Positions 28,252-37,623 of a DNA stretch of 64,000 bases are shown piece after piece. Each line of letters opens with the position of its first letter. The first letter of the stretch is position 1. The notes beneath the pieces were generated by a model. It had not been told where the DNA came from, made no database searches, and worked only from the letters and a program-made list of their open reading frames with translations. The position numbers and the translations under genes were made by a program. Source of the stretch: BACL21 sp038141525 (GTDB lineage Bacteria; Bacteroidota; Bacteroidia; Flavobacteriales; Flavobacteriaceae); NCBI GenBank assembly GCA_038141525.1, contig JAYQIF010000008.1, positions 248,001-312,000 of the forward strand. Direction: 5' to 3'.

Positions 28252-29661
28252 ATGCCATACATGTACCTAGGCCCTGAAGAGCATAACAACTTCTCTCTTA
28301 CGCGTTTTGAATCCATGCTGCAGACAAACGATGTCTACTTTTTTGACTCTGAGGAATTCGAAAACATCATACATCATTATCTAGAACGAGGGAAAATGGC
28401 CTTGGCCAAAAAAGCGACTCGATTGGGTCTAGAGCAACACCCGAGCTCTACAAATCTCAAATTATTCGAAGTAGAGATGTTTATTTTTGAAAATAAACTG
28501 GAGCACGCAGAAAAACTTCTGGATGAACTTTATCAAATTGAGCAATTTAACGAAGAAATTTTTATTCAAAAGGCCAACATACTCTCGCGTAAAGACCAAC
28601 ACAAAGACGCTATTAAATTATTAGAACAAGCGCTCAGTCTTACTGAGGATCCTTTAGAGATATTGTCCTTAATTGGCATGGAATATCTCTTTTTGGAGGA
28701 TTATGAAAACGCTAAAAATTATTTCATGCAATGTGTTGAAAAAGACACCGAGGATTACTCGGCTTTGTATAATGTGGTGTACTGTTTTGAATTCCTGAAT
28801 CAGCATGAACAAGCCATTGTTTATCTCAATGATTTTCTCAATACTCAGCCCTATTGTGAAGTTGCTTGGCATCAGATTGGCAAACAATATTACCAACTCA
28901 AAGATTACAAAAAATCCCTAGCGGCTTTTGACTTTGCCATCATCAGTGACGATCGATTTATTGGAGCCTACCTAGAAAAAGGCAAGGTTTTGGAAAAGCT
29001 CAAGCATTATAACGAGGCCATCGATAGCTATATGACCACACTCGGACTCGATGATCCTACCTCATTCGCTCTTTTGCGGATTGGTAAATGTTATGAAAAG
29101 TTGGGTAATGAAGAAATGGCACCTCAGTTTTATAACAAATGTGTGACTGAAGATACTTTACTCGATAAAGCTTGGATCGCCATCACAGACTTCTATCTCA
29201 GGAAAAAAGACTACAAAAAAGCTTTGTACTATATAGACAAGGCTGTAAACATCGACGCCGATAATGTATTGTATTGGAAACGTTATGCCAAAATCAACAA
29301 AAAACTCCATAATTTCGAAGAAGCTGAACACGGCTACAGACGGACTATAGAGTTAGGTAATTATGAAATTGATACTTGGCTGTCGCGATGCGATATTCTC
29401 ATAGAACTTGGCGAATACCAGGCGGGGCGCAATAATCTATTACAGGCCACAGAATTTTACCCAGAACATCCAGAGATTGAGTTTCGTATGGCAGGACTTT
29501 GTTTTATGCTTCAAGAGACCAATAAAGCCCAGTTTCATTTAGTGAATGCCCTGCACTTGGATTCGGAATTTGTAATGATCCTGGAGATACTATTTCCTGA
29601 GGTATTCCGCCTGAAACTCGTTCAAGAATTAATCCAAAATCATCAGAATCCTTCAGTATAA
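28252..29661 (+). CDS. Tetratricopeptide repeat protein
   Basis: This is a soluble protein of 469 residues made almost wholly of TPR units, for example YLFLEDYENAKNYFMQCVEKD, YQLKDYKKSLAAFDFAI, LEKLKHYNEAIDSYMTTLGLD, YLRKKDYKKALYYIDKAVNID and KLHNFEEAEHGYRRTIELG. No signal peptide or membrane segment is seen, so it is cytoplasmic. TPR arrays bind partner proteins; the partner is unknown. The family is common in Flavobacteriia next to DUF368 genes, which follow here after about 30 bases. Confidence 0.85.
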   Translation: MPYMYLGPEEHNNFSLTRFESMLQTNDVYFFDSEEFENIIHHYLERGKMALAKKATRLGLEQHPSSTNLKLFEVEMFIFENKLEHAEKLLDELYQIEQFNEEIFIQKANILSRKDQHKDAIKLLEQALSLTEDPLEILSLIGMEYLFLEDYENAKNYFMQCVEKDTEDYSALYNVVYCFEFLNQHEQAIVYLNDFLNTQPYCEVAWHQIGKQYYQLKDYKKSLAAFDFAIISDDRFIGAYLEKGKVLEKLKHYNEAIDSYMTTLGLDDPTSFALLRIGKCYEKLGNEEMAPQFYNKCVTEDTLLDKAWIAITDFYLRKKDYKKALYYIDKAVNIDADNVLYWKRYAKINKKLHNFEEAEHGYRRTIELGNYEIDTWLSRCDILIELGEYQAGRNNLLQATEFYPEHPEIEFRMAGLCFMLQETNKAQFHLVNALHLDSEFVMILEILFPEVFRLKLVQELIQNHQNPSV

Positions 29662-29693
29662 TTGTCTTATTTTTGAGGTTAATGCGCTCAATA

Positions 29694-30704
29694 ATGCGGC
29701 TATCCAAGGATAAAATAACTCTATTTTTTAAAGGCATTGCCATGGGGGCTGCCGACGCCGTTCCGGGCGTATCGGGAGGAACCATTGCATTTATTTCAGG
29801 AATTTACCCCGAATTGCTACAAACAATCTCCGGTTTAAACCTTGGACTTTTGAAAACTTTTAAAAATCAAGGTTTTAAGGTCTTCTGGCATCGAGCTAAT
29901 GGCCCTTTTTTACTCACGCTTGTTGCCGGAATCCTCGTGAGTTTTGTGAGTTTGATGCGCTTGGCAAAATATTTAATCGAGCAGCATCCTATCTGGATTT
30001 GGTCATTTTTCTTTGGGCTGATCATAGCCAGTGTGGTGTATATGGCCCGGCAAGTAACACATTGGGACGCGCTACGACTCTTTAGTTTTACTGCAGGTAC
30101 TGCCCTGGCCTATTATTTGACACAACTGCCGAGCTTTGGTGGGGTTGATCAACCTTGGTTTCTTTTAATTGCCGGTGCTTTGGCAATTTGCGCCATGATT
30201 CTGCCGGGCATTTCTGGTTCCTTCATTTTGGTAATTTTAGGAGCTTATAAAGCCTTGAGCGATGCCTTGCATGACTTTGACCTTCAAAAAATAGCTTTGT
30301 TTGTAGGGGGTGCGGTTTTGGGTTTATTGAGTTTTAGCCGGTTGTTGCGCTGGCTCTTTAATCGTTATCAAGAAACAACGCTCGCCATATTGACTGGATT
30401 TGTACTGGGGAGTCTCAATAAAATATGGCCTTGGAAAGCCACCCAAGAAGTATTAGAGCGCAGTACGGGAGAGCGATTTGGCATGGACCGATTTGATTTT
30501 GGCACCTTGAGTGAGGTACAAAGAATTACTGGTGATTTTGACCGTTTTAAGGCGCTCAAAGAAAGCAGCATACTTCCTAGTGAATTCTCCACAATTAATC
30601 CTGGAGTCGATGCCGAGTTCATACCCGCTCTACTGATGATGCTCATTGGAGTGATCGTCTTATTTGGTCTAGAACATCTGGGGCGTGAAAAAGAATCTGC
30701 ATGA
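29694..30704 (+). CDS. DUF368 membrane protein (PopT-like undecaprenyl phosphate transporter), first copy
   Basis: A polytopic inner-membrane protein with about eight hydrophobic segments. It has the two inverted DUF368 signature loops: KGIAMGAADAVPGVSGGTIAF near the N-terminus and CAMILPGISGSFILVILGAY in the middle. DUF368 proteins (PopT) were shown to help return undecaprenyl phosphate, the lipid carrier for peptidoglycan and surface glycans, to the cytoplasmic face. ATG 29694 gives the family N-terminus MRLSKDKITLFFKGIAMG; in-frame starts at 29673 (TTG) and 29682 (ATG) are possible. Its stop overlaps the next DUF368 gene by four bases. Confidence 0.9.
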   Translation: MRLSKDKITLFFKGIAMGAADAVPGVSGGTIAFISGIYPELLQTISGLNLGLLKTFKNQGFKVFWHRANGPFLLTLVAGILVSFVSLMRLAKYLIEQHPIWIWSFFFGLIIASVVYMARQVTHWDALRLFSFTAGTALAYYLTQLPSFGGVDQPWFLLIAGALAICAMILPGISGSFILVILGAYKALSDALHDFDLQKIALFVGGAVLGLLSFSRLLRWLFNRYQETTLAILTGFVLGSLNKIWPWKATQEVLERSTGERFGMDRFDFGTLSEVQRITGDFDRFKALKESSILPSEFSTINPGVDAEFIPALLMMLIGVIVLFGLEHLGREKESA

Positions 30705-31726
30705 CACCGAATCGAACATTAAGCGACAAGATTTGGCTGGTCATGAAAGGTATTGCGATGGGCGCTGCCAACAAAGTGCCTGGCGTCTCAGGAGGGGTAG
30801 TCGCTTTTGTCGCGGGATTCTATGAAGAATTTATTTACAGCCTTCAACGCATCAATCGACGTTCATTTGCCGTCTTGCGGCGGTATGGAATAACGGCCTT
30901 TTACCGCGATATCAACGGTGGTTTTTTGAGTTTATTATTGACTGGGATGATCATCAGTTATTTCAGTGTTTCTCAGCTCCTCGACTACGCGTTAATGCAC
31001 TATGAGCTGTATGTTTGGAGTGGGTTTTTTGGGATGATCATCGGCTCCGTTTTTTATATCGCTAAAGACTTCGGGCATTGGGAATCAAGTCACGGCTTGT
31101 ATTTGTTCTTTGGAGCCTTGGTCGGATTGAGCATCAGTTTATTAGAACCCGCACGTGAAAACGATCAACTCTGGTTTGTATTTCTTTGTGGAATCATCAG
31201 TGTTTCAGGAATGACTCTCCCGGGTTTATCCGGGTCATTTATACTGATTTTGCTTGGTAATTATGTACTGTTGCTGGTAGACTCGGTCAATGCTCTTTAT
31301 ACTTTTTTGTGGATGATGGTCCAAGGCGATCTAAGTTCAGAGATTGCCTTGGAACTGTGGCCGATGATCAAAATTTTAGGGGTGTTTTCTGCTGGATCCT
31401 TAGTCGGTTTAGTGTCATTCTCTCATTTGCTGGCTGCCGTATTGAAGTCGTATAGAAAACCAACTTATGCCGTAATTATTGGATTTATCGTGGGGTCGCT
31501 AGGTGTAGTATGGCCATGGAAAGATAAAATTTACGCCACAAATGCTGTCGGAGAAATCTTAAAAGACGCCAAGGGACGGGAAATCATTAAAGACTTTGAT
31601 CGATATATCCCCAATTTAGACTCCTTACAGACTTATTGGGCGATCGGATTCATTGTTGTAGGAGTGTTAGTGGTGGTGGCGCTAGAACGATTAAACAAAA
31701 ATAATAAAGCGCATAATCATGGCTAA
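30701..31726 (+). CDS. DUF368 membrane protein (PopT-like), second copy
   Basis: This is a paralogue of the preceding gene with the same paired signatures: KGIAMGAANKVPGVSGGVVAF and SGMTLPGLSGSFILILLGNYVLL. The two proteins are similar in layout but clearly diverged. ATGA overlap with the upstream copy implies translational coupling, which would suit a heterodimer or two carriers with different polarity. It overlaps aroE by 8 bases at its end. Confidence 0.9.
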   Translation: MTPNRTLSDKIWLVMKGIAMGAANKVPGVSGGVVAFVAGFYEEFIYSLQRINRRSFAVLRRYGITAFYRDINGGFLSLLLTGMIISYFSVSQLLDYALMHYELYVWSGFFGMIIGSVFYIAKDFGHWESSHGLYLFFGALVGLSISLLEPARENDQLWFVFLCGIISVSGMTLPGLSGSFILILLGNYVLLLVDSVNALYTFLWMMVQGDLSSEIALELWPMIKILGVFSAGSLVGLVSFSHLLAAVLKSYRKPTYAVIIGFIVGSLGVVWPWKDKIYATNAVGEILKDAKGREIIKDFDRYIPNLDSLQTYWAIGFIVVGVLVVVALERLNKNNKAHNHG

Positions 31727-32468
31727 ATACGGACTCCTTGGACGCCAAATCGATTACTCATTTTCAAGAGAATTTTTCAATAAAAAATTTACTCAAGAAC
31801 AACGTTCGGATATTTATGTCAATCTAGATTATTCGCGTATTGAAGACTTTATGGGCTGGTTCAAAACACAAAATACGCTCTGCGGATTTAATGTAACTAT
31901 TCCTTATAAGGAGGCCATAATACCATTTTTAGATGAAATCGATCCTGTCGCAGAAGCTATTGGTGCGGTGAATACTGTTGTTATTAAATCGCATAAATCC
32001 AATAAACCCCGATTAATCGGATACAATACAGATCATTTGGGCTTCCGCCAATCACTGGAACATTGGGCGCCACGAGACCATAAAAAAGCGCTCATTTTGG
32101 GAACAGGTGGTGCGGCTAAGGCCATTTTATATGTACTTGGGAAACTAGATTATGACATTTTGCAATTATCTAGGAATTCAGGCCCACAGACCTTGGGTTA
32201 TGATGAATTAACGCAGGCTCATTTAACACAGTATCGTGTCATTGTCAATTGTACCCCATTGGGAACATTCCCCGATATTGAGCAAGCGCCGAAACTGCCT
32301 TATACTGCCCTTGGTCCAGAACATTATTTATACGATTTGATTTACAATCCCGAAGAAACTGAATTTCTCAAGCGTGGTCGTAACGCTGGAGCGCAAACTA
32401 AAAATGGCAGGCAAATGCTTGAATATCAAGCAATCGAAGCATGGAAATTATGGCAAAACAAAGTTTGA
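31719..32468 (+). CDS. aroE: Shikimate dehydrogenase
   Basis: AroE reduces 3-dehydroshikimate with NADPH in aromatic amino acid synthesis. The catalytic lysine is in GFNVTIPYKEAI and the paired aspartate in IGYNTDHLGF. The dinucleotide-binding motif GTGGAAKAILYVL follows, and the C-terminus has YDLIYNPEETEFLKRG and NGRQMLEYQAIEAWKLW. Length (249) is normal for the short flavobacterial form. It overlaps the second DUF368 gene by 8 bases. Confidence 0.94.
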   Translation: MAKYGLLGRQIDYSFSREFFNKKFTQEQRSDIYVNLDYSRIEDFMGWFKTQNTLCGFNVTIPYKEAIIPFLDEIDPVAEAIGAVNTVVIKSHKSNKPRLIGYNTDHLGFRQSLEHWAPRDHKKALILGTGGAAKAILYVLGKLDYDILQLSRNSGPQTLGYDELTQAHLTQYRVIVNCTPLGTFPDIEQAPKLPYTALGPEHYLYDLIYNPEETEFLKRGRNAGAQTKNGRQMLEYQAIEAWKLWQNKV

Positions 32469-32540
32469 GCAACAAAACATAAGACCAAATTTTTTTTTGC
32501 GTGTGGAGTTCTTATCTTGCCGCCACTTTGATCCTAAACA

Positions 32541-34357
32541 TTGAGACAGATGTCAGACCTAACTGAAAGCGGGCTAGAAAATAGCTCAGAGAACATTGAA
32601 ACACTTCTAGCAAAATTTCAGAACCTACTGAATTCAGAACACAATATACCCGAAATCAGCCCAGAGATCAATTCCTTGACCGAGCAAATTGAAGGCTATT
32701 TCAAAATAAATAAATCGTCCGGACCTGTCGCCGAGTCAGCAACTCAAGTCGGTGATGATTCGGGATCACAAGTTGAGGATGAATCCGCTAAGAACAGCTC
32801 CCTTGATAAGTCGAATCAGCACAACTCAACTGAGCCAAAAGCACAGCAGGACGAGACAACGCTTCACGAGCACTGGCATCGACTCTCTAGGAATTATCGC
32901 AGAAAACGACGTCAATATTACGAGGAACGCAATAAAGATCTGCAGAAAAACCTTGAGAAAAGAACGGCCCTCATAGAGTCGTTTAAAAGCTTACTGACGG
33001 TCGAGGAAAATATCACTCATACCCTAAAAACCTTCAAAGCGCTACAAGAAGAGTGGTATGCCGCGGGGCCAATTCCTAAAAACGACTACGAAATGGTCTG
33101 GCAAACTTATCGCCATCATGTCGAGAATTTTTATGATTATTTAGATTTAAATCGAGAGTTTAGAGATTTAGACTTCAAATACAATTTCGATCAAAAAAAG
33201 CGCCTTATTGAACAGGCACAGTATCTCGCTGGGCTTGAGGATCAAACTTTAGCATTTAAAGAGCTACAAAAGCTCCATAAAATATGGAAAGAAGATATTG
33301 GTCCTGTCGCGAAAGAGCATCGTGAACCCCTTTGGGAAGCCTTTAGTGCAGCCACCAAAATTATTCATGACAAACGTCAAGCATTTTTTGACCAGCGCGA
33401 CGCCCAACAAAAGGAAAATTTATCGAGAAAACAGGCCATCATTCAAGAGATCAAAGCGCACGCAACACAGGACAAACAAGAGCAGAAATCGTGGCAGAAA
33501 TCAATGAGCCAAGTGCAAAAATTACGTGACGAGTTTTTTGAGCTCGGTCCTGTCCCGAAAAAGCACAACAAGTCTTTGTGGTCAGAATTCAAGGAAACGA
33601 CCAGAAAATACAACGAATTAAAAAACGCCTTTTTCAAAAATCAAAAAAGGAGTACATGGCTAATTTGCGGGCCAAACGAGAATTGATTCGTATTGCCGAG
33701 CAACATTTGGATACTGATGATTTTCAAAAAAGTACGCCGGTGATGAAAAAAATTCAAGCCGATTGGCGCAATATTGGCCCCGTTCCCTATAGAGATAGTG
33801 ACAAAATATGGAAGCAGTTCAAGTCGATTTGTAATGCCTATTTTGACAAGCTAAACAATGAGCACAAACTTGAAAATGAGGCTGAACAAAAAGCCTTGAA
33901 TCAAAAAAATGCCCTACTCAAGTCCCTTGAAAATCAAAAGGCGGGGTCCATTCAAAACATGGATGCATTGACCGAGCTTATCATAAAGTGGCGAGAAGCA
34001 GGAAAAATTTCTACGAAACACAAAACACTTGAGACTTCTTTTTTCCAAAGTATTGAGCGCCATTTGACTCATATGGGCATGACCAAACAAGAAGCAGCAT
34101 TGACCAGCTTTACTTACAAAATCGAGTTTTTTGCTGCACAAGATCAAAACGAGTTGTTACACAAGCAAGGCTCGATTGTTGAGCAGAAAATAAAAGAACT
34201 AAAAACTGAAATAAATCAATTAGAGAACAATCTAGGTTTTTTTCAAAATGTATCTCAGGACAGTCCTCTACTCAAAGAGGTTCATGATAATATTGCGCTG
34301 CATCGCAGTGACTTAAATCTTTGGCTAGAGAAAAAAGAGGTTTTAAAACGCCTATAA
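32541..34357 (+). CDS. DUF349 domain coiled-coil protein, one frameshift
   Basis: The N-terminal 100 residues are acidic and low in complexity. The rest repeats a DUF349 helical unit of about 70 residues with the signature W-x-x-G-P-[IV]-P/A-K (EEWYAAGPIPKNDYEMVWQTYRHH, HKIWKEDIGPVAKEHREPLWEAF, RDEFFELGPVPKKHNKSLWSEFK, QADWRNIGPVPYRDSDKIWKQFK), ending in a coiled coil (KIKELKTEINQLENNLGFF). A one-base deletion in the A6 run at 33643-33648 splits the frame; adding one A restores KNQKKEYMANLRAKREL. Function is unknown. The end overlaps mazG, on the other strand, by 6 bases. Confidence 0.87.
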
Positions 34358-35125
34358 CTTTTTGGCCGCTTCCCAATAAACATCCATTTCTTCCAAGGTC
34401 ATCGCTTTTAGGTCTTTACCTTGCGCCTTTACTTGTTGCTCGAGATACTTGAATCGCGTGATGAACTTTTTATTGGTGCGCTCCAAAGCAGATTCTGCAT
34501 CAATTCCTAAAAAACGTGCATAGCTAATCATCGAGAAGAGGACATCCCCAAATTCGGCTTCAATGGCGTCTTTATCCTGATTGGAAACCTCCACGGATAA
34601 CTCATTGAGTTCTTCTTTGACCTTATCCAAAACCTGATGCGAGGCTTCCCAATCAAAGCCCACGCCCGCCACCTTATCTTGAATTCTACTGGCCTTAATT
34701 ACTGCAGGCAACGAATTCGGAACCCCTGAAAGCACACTGTCCTTACCCTCTTTGAGTTTAAGCTGCTCCCAATTTCTTTTAACTTCCTGTTCATCAACCA
34801 CATCGATATCTCCGTAAATATGCGGATGTCGGCTAATGAGCTTTTCACTGATGGCATGAGCGATACTGCCGATGTCAAAACTTTGGGATTCACTGCCGAT
34901 TTTGGCATAAAAGAAAATATGAAGCAAAAGGTCCCCGAGCTCCCCCTCCATAGACTTTAAGTCCTTATCCAAAATTGCATCCGCTAATTCATAAGTCTCT
35001 TCTATGGTCAAATGCCTAAGGGATTCGAAGGTTTGTTTACGGTCCCAGGGACATTGTGCTCTGAGCTCATCCATGATGGTGAGCAGACGATCCAAAGCAG
35101 CCAGTTGTTCTTTGCGATTACTCAT
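34352..35125 (-). CDS. mazG: Nucleoside triphosphate pyrophosphohydrolase MazG
   Basis: MazG hydrolyses NTPs to NMP and pyrophosphate and lowers ppGpp levels in E. coli. Two MazG units are present: the first has CPWDRKQTFESLRHLTIEETYELADAI with the ExxE metal site and MEGELGDLLLHIFF; the second has KVKEELNELSVEV and IEAEFGDVLFSMISYARFLG. The 257-residue length and the tail MTLEEMDVYWEAAKKL are typical. It is the last gene of the ruvX-def-DUF5606 run, separated from DUF5606 by a terminator. Confidence 0.95.
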   Translation of the reverse strand: MSNRKEQLAALDRLLTIMDELRAQCPWDRKQTFESLRHLTIEETYELADAILDKDLKSMEGELGDLLLHIFFYAKIGSESQSFDIGSIAHAISEKLISRHPHIYGDIDVVDEQEVKRNWEQLKLKEGKDSVLSGVPNSLPAVIKASRIQDKVAGVGFDWEASHQVLDKVKEELNELSVEVSNQDKDAIEAEFGDVLFSMISYARFLGIDAESALERTNKKFITRFKYLEQQVKAQGKDLKAMTLEEMDVYWEAAKKL

Positions 35126-35130
35126 GAGGT

Positions 35131-35166
35131 AAAATTAAAAAACCTCAGCCGATTGACTGAGGTTTT
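35131..35166 (-). terminator. Rho-independent terminator after DUF5606
   Basis: On the minus strand AAAACCTCAG, an 8-base loop and CTGAGGTTTT are followed by a T-rich run. It lies between DUF5606 and mazG and so ends the ruvX-def-DUF5606 transcript, at least in part. Confidence 0.8.
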
Positions 35167-35225
35167 GATTTATATTATTAACCGAAAAAGGACGATTAAA
35201 TTTTATTCAATTTCAAAAAATTCAA

Positions 35226-35657
35226 CTACTCTTCCTCAGACTGCTCTTTTGCTTGTTCTTCGGATGCTGCAGCTGCAAAATCTGTGTACCCTTTGTCTAT
35301 CAAAAGATTATACCACTGAACAACTTTCTTGATGTCACTGGCATAGACGCGATCTTCGTCGTACTCAGGCAATACATCAAAGAAAAAAGCTTCTAATTCG
35401 TCCTTAGACGATTTATGACTGAGCGCAGCTGCGCCAGATAAGTGTTCATGAATCTTTTGAAACACATTCCCCAGCGGCATTTCCTCAGTCAAAGTATAAA
35501 TGGCAATCTCGGAAAGCAAACTCACATTCTCCCGTGCACTGACTGTTATTTTTTTACCGTCAATCAATGATTGAGCCAGCACACCAGTGCGTGTTTGCGT
35601 TAAAATTTGAAATAAACCGGGTTTCCCCGCTACAGATATTACTTTATCTAAACTCAT
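35226..35657 (-). CDS. DUF5606 domain-containing protein
   Basis: The protein starts MSLDKVISVAGKPGLFQILTQTRTG, with SLIDGKKITVSARENVSLLSEIAIYT and a helical C-terminus (HKSSKDELEAFFFDVLPEYDEDRVYASDIKKVV). This is the DUF5606 layout, a small Bacteroidetes protein of unknown function that, as I recall, is encoded next to def and ruvX. The C-terminal tail is acidic and low in complexity. I take ATG 35657 rather than the upstream ATG at 35681 because the family begins at MSLDK. No signal peptide is present. Confidence 0.85.
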   Translation of the reverse strand: MSLDKVISVAGKPGLFQILTQTRTGVLAQSLIDGKKITVSARENVSLLSEIAIYTLTEEMPLGNVFQKIHEHLSGAAALSHKSSKDELEAFFFDVLPEYDEDRVYASDIKKVVQWYNLLIDKGYTDFAAAASEEQAKEQSEEE

Positions 35658-35714
35658 CAGTGTTTTATTTACAGCCGGCAAATATCAACGACCTACAGGA
35701 ATTTTCCAAATCCC

Positions 35715-36305
35715 CTATCGCTTCTTTTTGGCCAGTGGATATTTCATTCGGTAATCACCACGAATCAGTCCTTTTGAAATTTGAGCGAGCTTACCTTTGA
35801 TCATGCGTTTTTTCAGGGCGGAAAGATGATCGGTAAACAAAATACCCTCGATATGGTCGTATTCGTGCTGAATTATTCGTGCGGCAATACCAGAATAAAC
35901 TTCAGTGTGTTCTTTAAAATCAGTGTCTAGGTATTTAATCGTAATCTCATCTTTACGAAAAACATCTTCGCGAATCTCTGGGATACTCAAACACCCTTCG
36001 TTGAATACCCATTCATCGCCCTGTTCTTTGATTATTTCGGCATTGATAAATACTTTTTTGAACTGCCCGAGCAATTCTCGGTCGGCCTCTGACAACTCTT
36101 CATCGTCCTTAAAAGGCGTCGCATCCACAATAAACAGCCGTATGGATTTCCCAATTTGCGGGGCAGCCAAGCCGATGCCCGATGCTCCGTACATGGTTTC
36201 AAACATATCGTCGATCAAGGCGTTCAAGCCCGGGTAGTCTGCGGTAATGTCCTGCGCTTTTTTGCGCAAAACCGGGTCACCATAAGCCACTATTGGATAA
36301 ATCAT
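35715..36305 (-). CDS. def: Peptide deformylase
   Basis: Def removes the formyl group from the N-terminal methionine of new proteins. All three motifs are present: GIGLAAPQIG (43-52), EGCLSIPE (103-110, metal ligand C105) and QHEYDHIEG (146-154, H147 and H151). The 196 residues match flavobacterial Def. Its ATG overlaps the stop of ruvX by four bases. Confidence 0.97.
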   Translation of the reverse strand: MIYPIVAYGDPVLRKKAQDITADYPGLNALIDDMFETMYGASGIGLAAPQIGKSIRLFIVDATPFKDDEELSEADRELLGQFKKVFINAEIIKEQGDEWVFNEGCLSIPEIREDVFRKDEITIKYLDTDFKEHTEVYSGIAARIIQHEYDHIEGILFTDHLSALKKRMIKGKLAQISKGLIRGDYRMKYPLAKKKR

Positions 36306-36716
36306 GATTGTGTTTTAAGATAGTCTTGTAAAATTATCGTGGCACTAATTTGATCAATTAGCGCCTTATTTTGTCTTTTTTTTCGGCTTACGCCAGCATC
36401 AATCAGAGAACGCATAGGCCAGCTTACTGGTAAAACGCTCATCAAATCTATGGATTTCCACCTCGGGACAGACTGATGAAAACTGCGCAATAAACTTCAA
36501 AATATCCTCTTCGACCGCTGAAGCATTGCCCATTCTTTGTTTGGGTTCTCCTACCACTAAAATCGTCACCGATTCGCGCTGACAAAGGTCCTTTAAATAG
36601 GGCACTAACTGCTGTGTGGCGACTGTCTCAAGTCCTGACGCGACAATTCTCAGTGGATCCGTAATGGCCACTCCAGTGCGTTTGGTTCCAAAATCGATAG
36701 CAGCTATAGGGCCCAT
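36302..36716 (-). CDS. ruvX: RuvX/YqgF family resolvase-like nuclease, one frameshift
   Basis: YqgF proteins are RNase H-fold nucleases needed for 16S rRNA 5' maturation. Seen here: AAIDFGTKRTGVAITDP, GEPKQRMGNASA, the acidic site in RFDERFTSKLA and, in another frame, SLIDAGVSRKKRQNKALIDQISATIILQDYL. One extra base at about 36415-36417 (CCTATG instead of CCATG on the minus strand) breaks the frame; removing it gives TSKLAMRSLIDAG, the right length for the family. ATG 36716 is chosen; the longer frame starts at a TTG within the putative promoter. Overlaps def by four bases. Confidence 0.87.
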
Positions 36717-36722
36717 AGGTCG

Positions 36723-36755
36723 CAAAAATAATGCATTCCCAAATAGTAACCCAAA
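36723..36755 (-). promoter_or_regulatory. Possible promoter of ruvX-def-DUF5606
   Basis: Minus-strand TTTG (36755-36752), 21-base spacer, TATTTTTG (36730-36723). The sequence match is good, but the element ends only 6 bases before the chosen ruvX ATG, which would give an almost leaderless mRNA. Confidence 0.4.
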
Positions 36756-36758
36756 TAG

Positions 36759-36789
36759 TTGGGGCGAATTAAACGGGACAGTATCTTTG
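36759..36789 (+). promoter_or_regulatory. Bacteroidetes-type promoter of dapD
   Basis: TTG (36759-36761), a 20-base spacer and TATCTTTG (36782-36789) fit the Bacteroidetes consensus and lie 16 bases before the dapD ATG. Confidence 0.7.
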
Positions 36790-36805
36790 CCAAAAACCTC
36801 AGAAA

Positions 36806-37621
36806 ATGCATCATTTAAAATCCATGATAGAGCGGGCTTGGGAAGACCGCAGCCTTTTGAAAGAGTCTGAAACCATCGACGCTATTCGCGAGGTGGTTGC
36901 CCTTTGTGACAAAGGCACATTACGCTGCGCAGAACCAACCGAGTCAGGATGGCAAGTCAATGAATGGGTGAAAAAGGCGATTGTGCTGTATTTTCCAATT
37001 CAACAGATGCACACCCATGAAGTGGGCATTTTTGAATATCACGATAAAATTCCGCTCAAAAGAGATTATGCAGCGCAAAACGTTCGTGTGGTTCCTCATG
37101 CTATTGCCAGACACGGCGCCTACCTCGCCCCTAACGTCATCATGATGCCTTCTTATGTGAACATCGGGGCCTATGTCGGCTCTGGGACTATGGTCGATAC
37201 TTGGGCTACTGTCGGGAGTTGTGCCCAAATCGGGGCCAACGTTCATTTGAGTGGTGGTGTGGGCATCGGTGGGGTTTTAGAGCCCCTTCAAGCAGCACCA
37301 GTAATTGTAGAAGATGATGCCTTTATCGGGTCACGCTGCATCGTGGTCGAAGGGGTACATGTAGAACGTGAAGCGGTACTCGGGGCCAATGTTGTGCTTA
37401 CCGCATCTACAAAGATCATAGACGTTACCGGAAATGAGCCTATTGAAATGCGCGGGCGTGTCCCTGCTGGTAGCGTAGTGATTCCAGGAAGCTACACCAA
37501 AGAATTTCCTGCAGGAAATTATCAAGTTCCTTGTGCACTGATCATCGGAAAGCGCAAACCGTCAACAGATAAAAAGACTTCTTTAAACGACGCACTAAGA
37601 ACCTACAACGTCGCGGTGTAG
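36806..37621 (+). CDS. dapD: Tetrahydrodipicolinate N-succinyltransferase
   Basis: DapD succinylates tetrahydrodipicolinate in the succinylase branch of lysine and diaminopimelate synthesis. The 271-residue protein has the N-terminal IERAWEDRSLL, RVVPHAIARHGAYLAPNVIMMPSYVNIGAYVG, then left-handed beta-helix hexapeptides (MVDTWATVGSCAQIGANVHLSGGVGIGGVLEP, VIVEDDAFIGSRCIVVEGV). ATG 36806 fits the family length before I-E-x-A-W better than the internal ATG at 36824. The gene stands alone with its own promoter. Confidence 0.96.
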   Translation: MHHLKSMIERAWEDRSLLKESETIDAIREVVALCDKGTLRCAEPTESGWQVNEWVKKAIVLYFPIQQMHTHEVGIFEYHDKIPLKRDYAAQNVRVVPHAIARHGAYLAPNVIMMPSYVNIGAYVGSGTMVDTWATVGSCAQIGANVHLSGGVGIGGVLEPLQAAPVIVEDDAFIGSRCIVVEGVHVEREAVLGANVVLTASTKIIDVTGNEPIEMRGRVPAGSVVIPGSYTKEFPAGNYQVPCALIIGKRKPSTDKKTSLNDALRTYNVAV

Positions 37622-37623
37622 GA

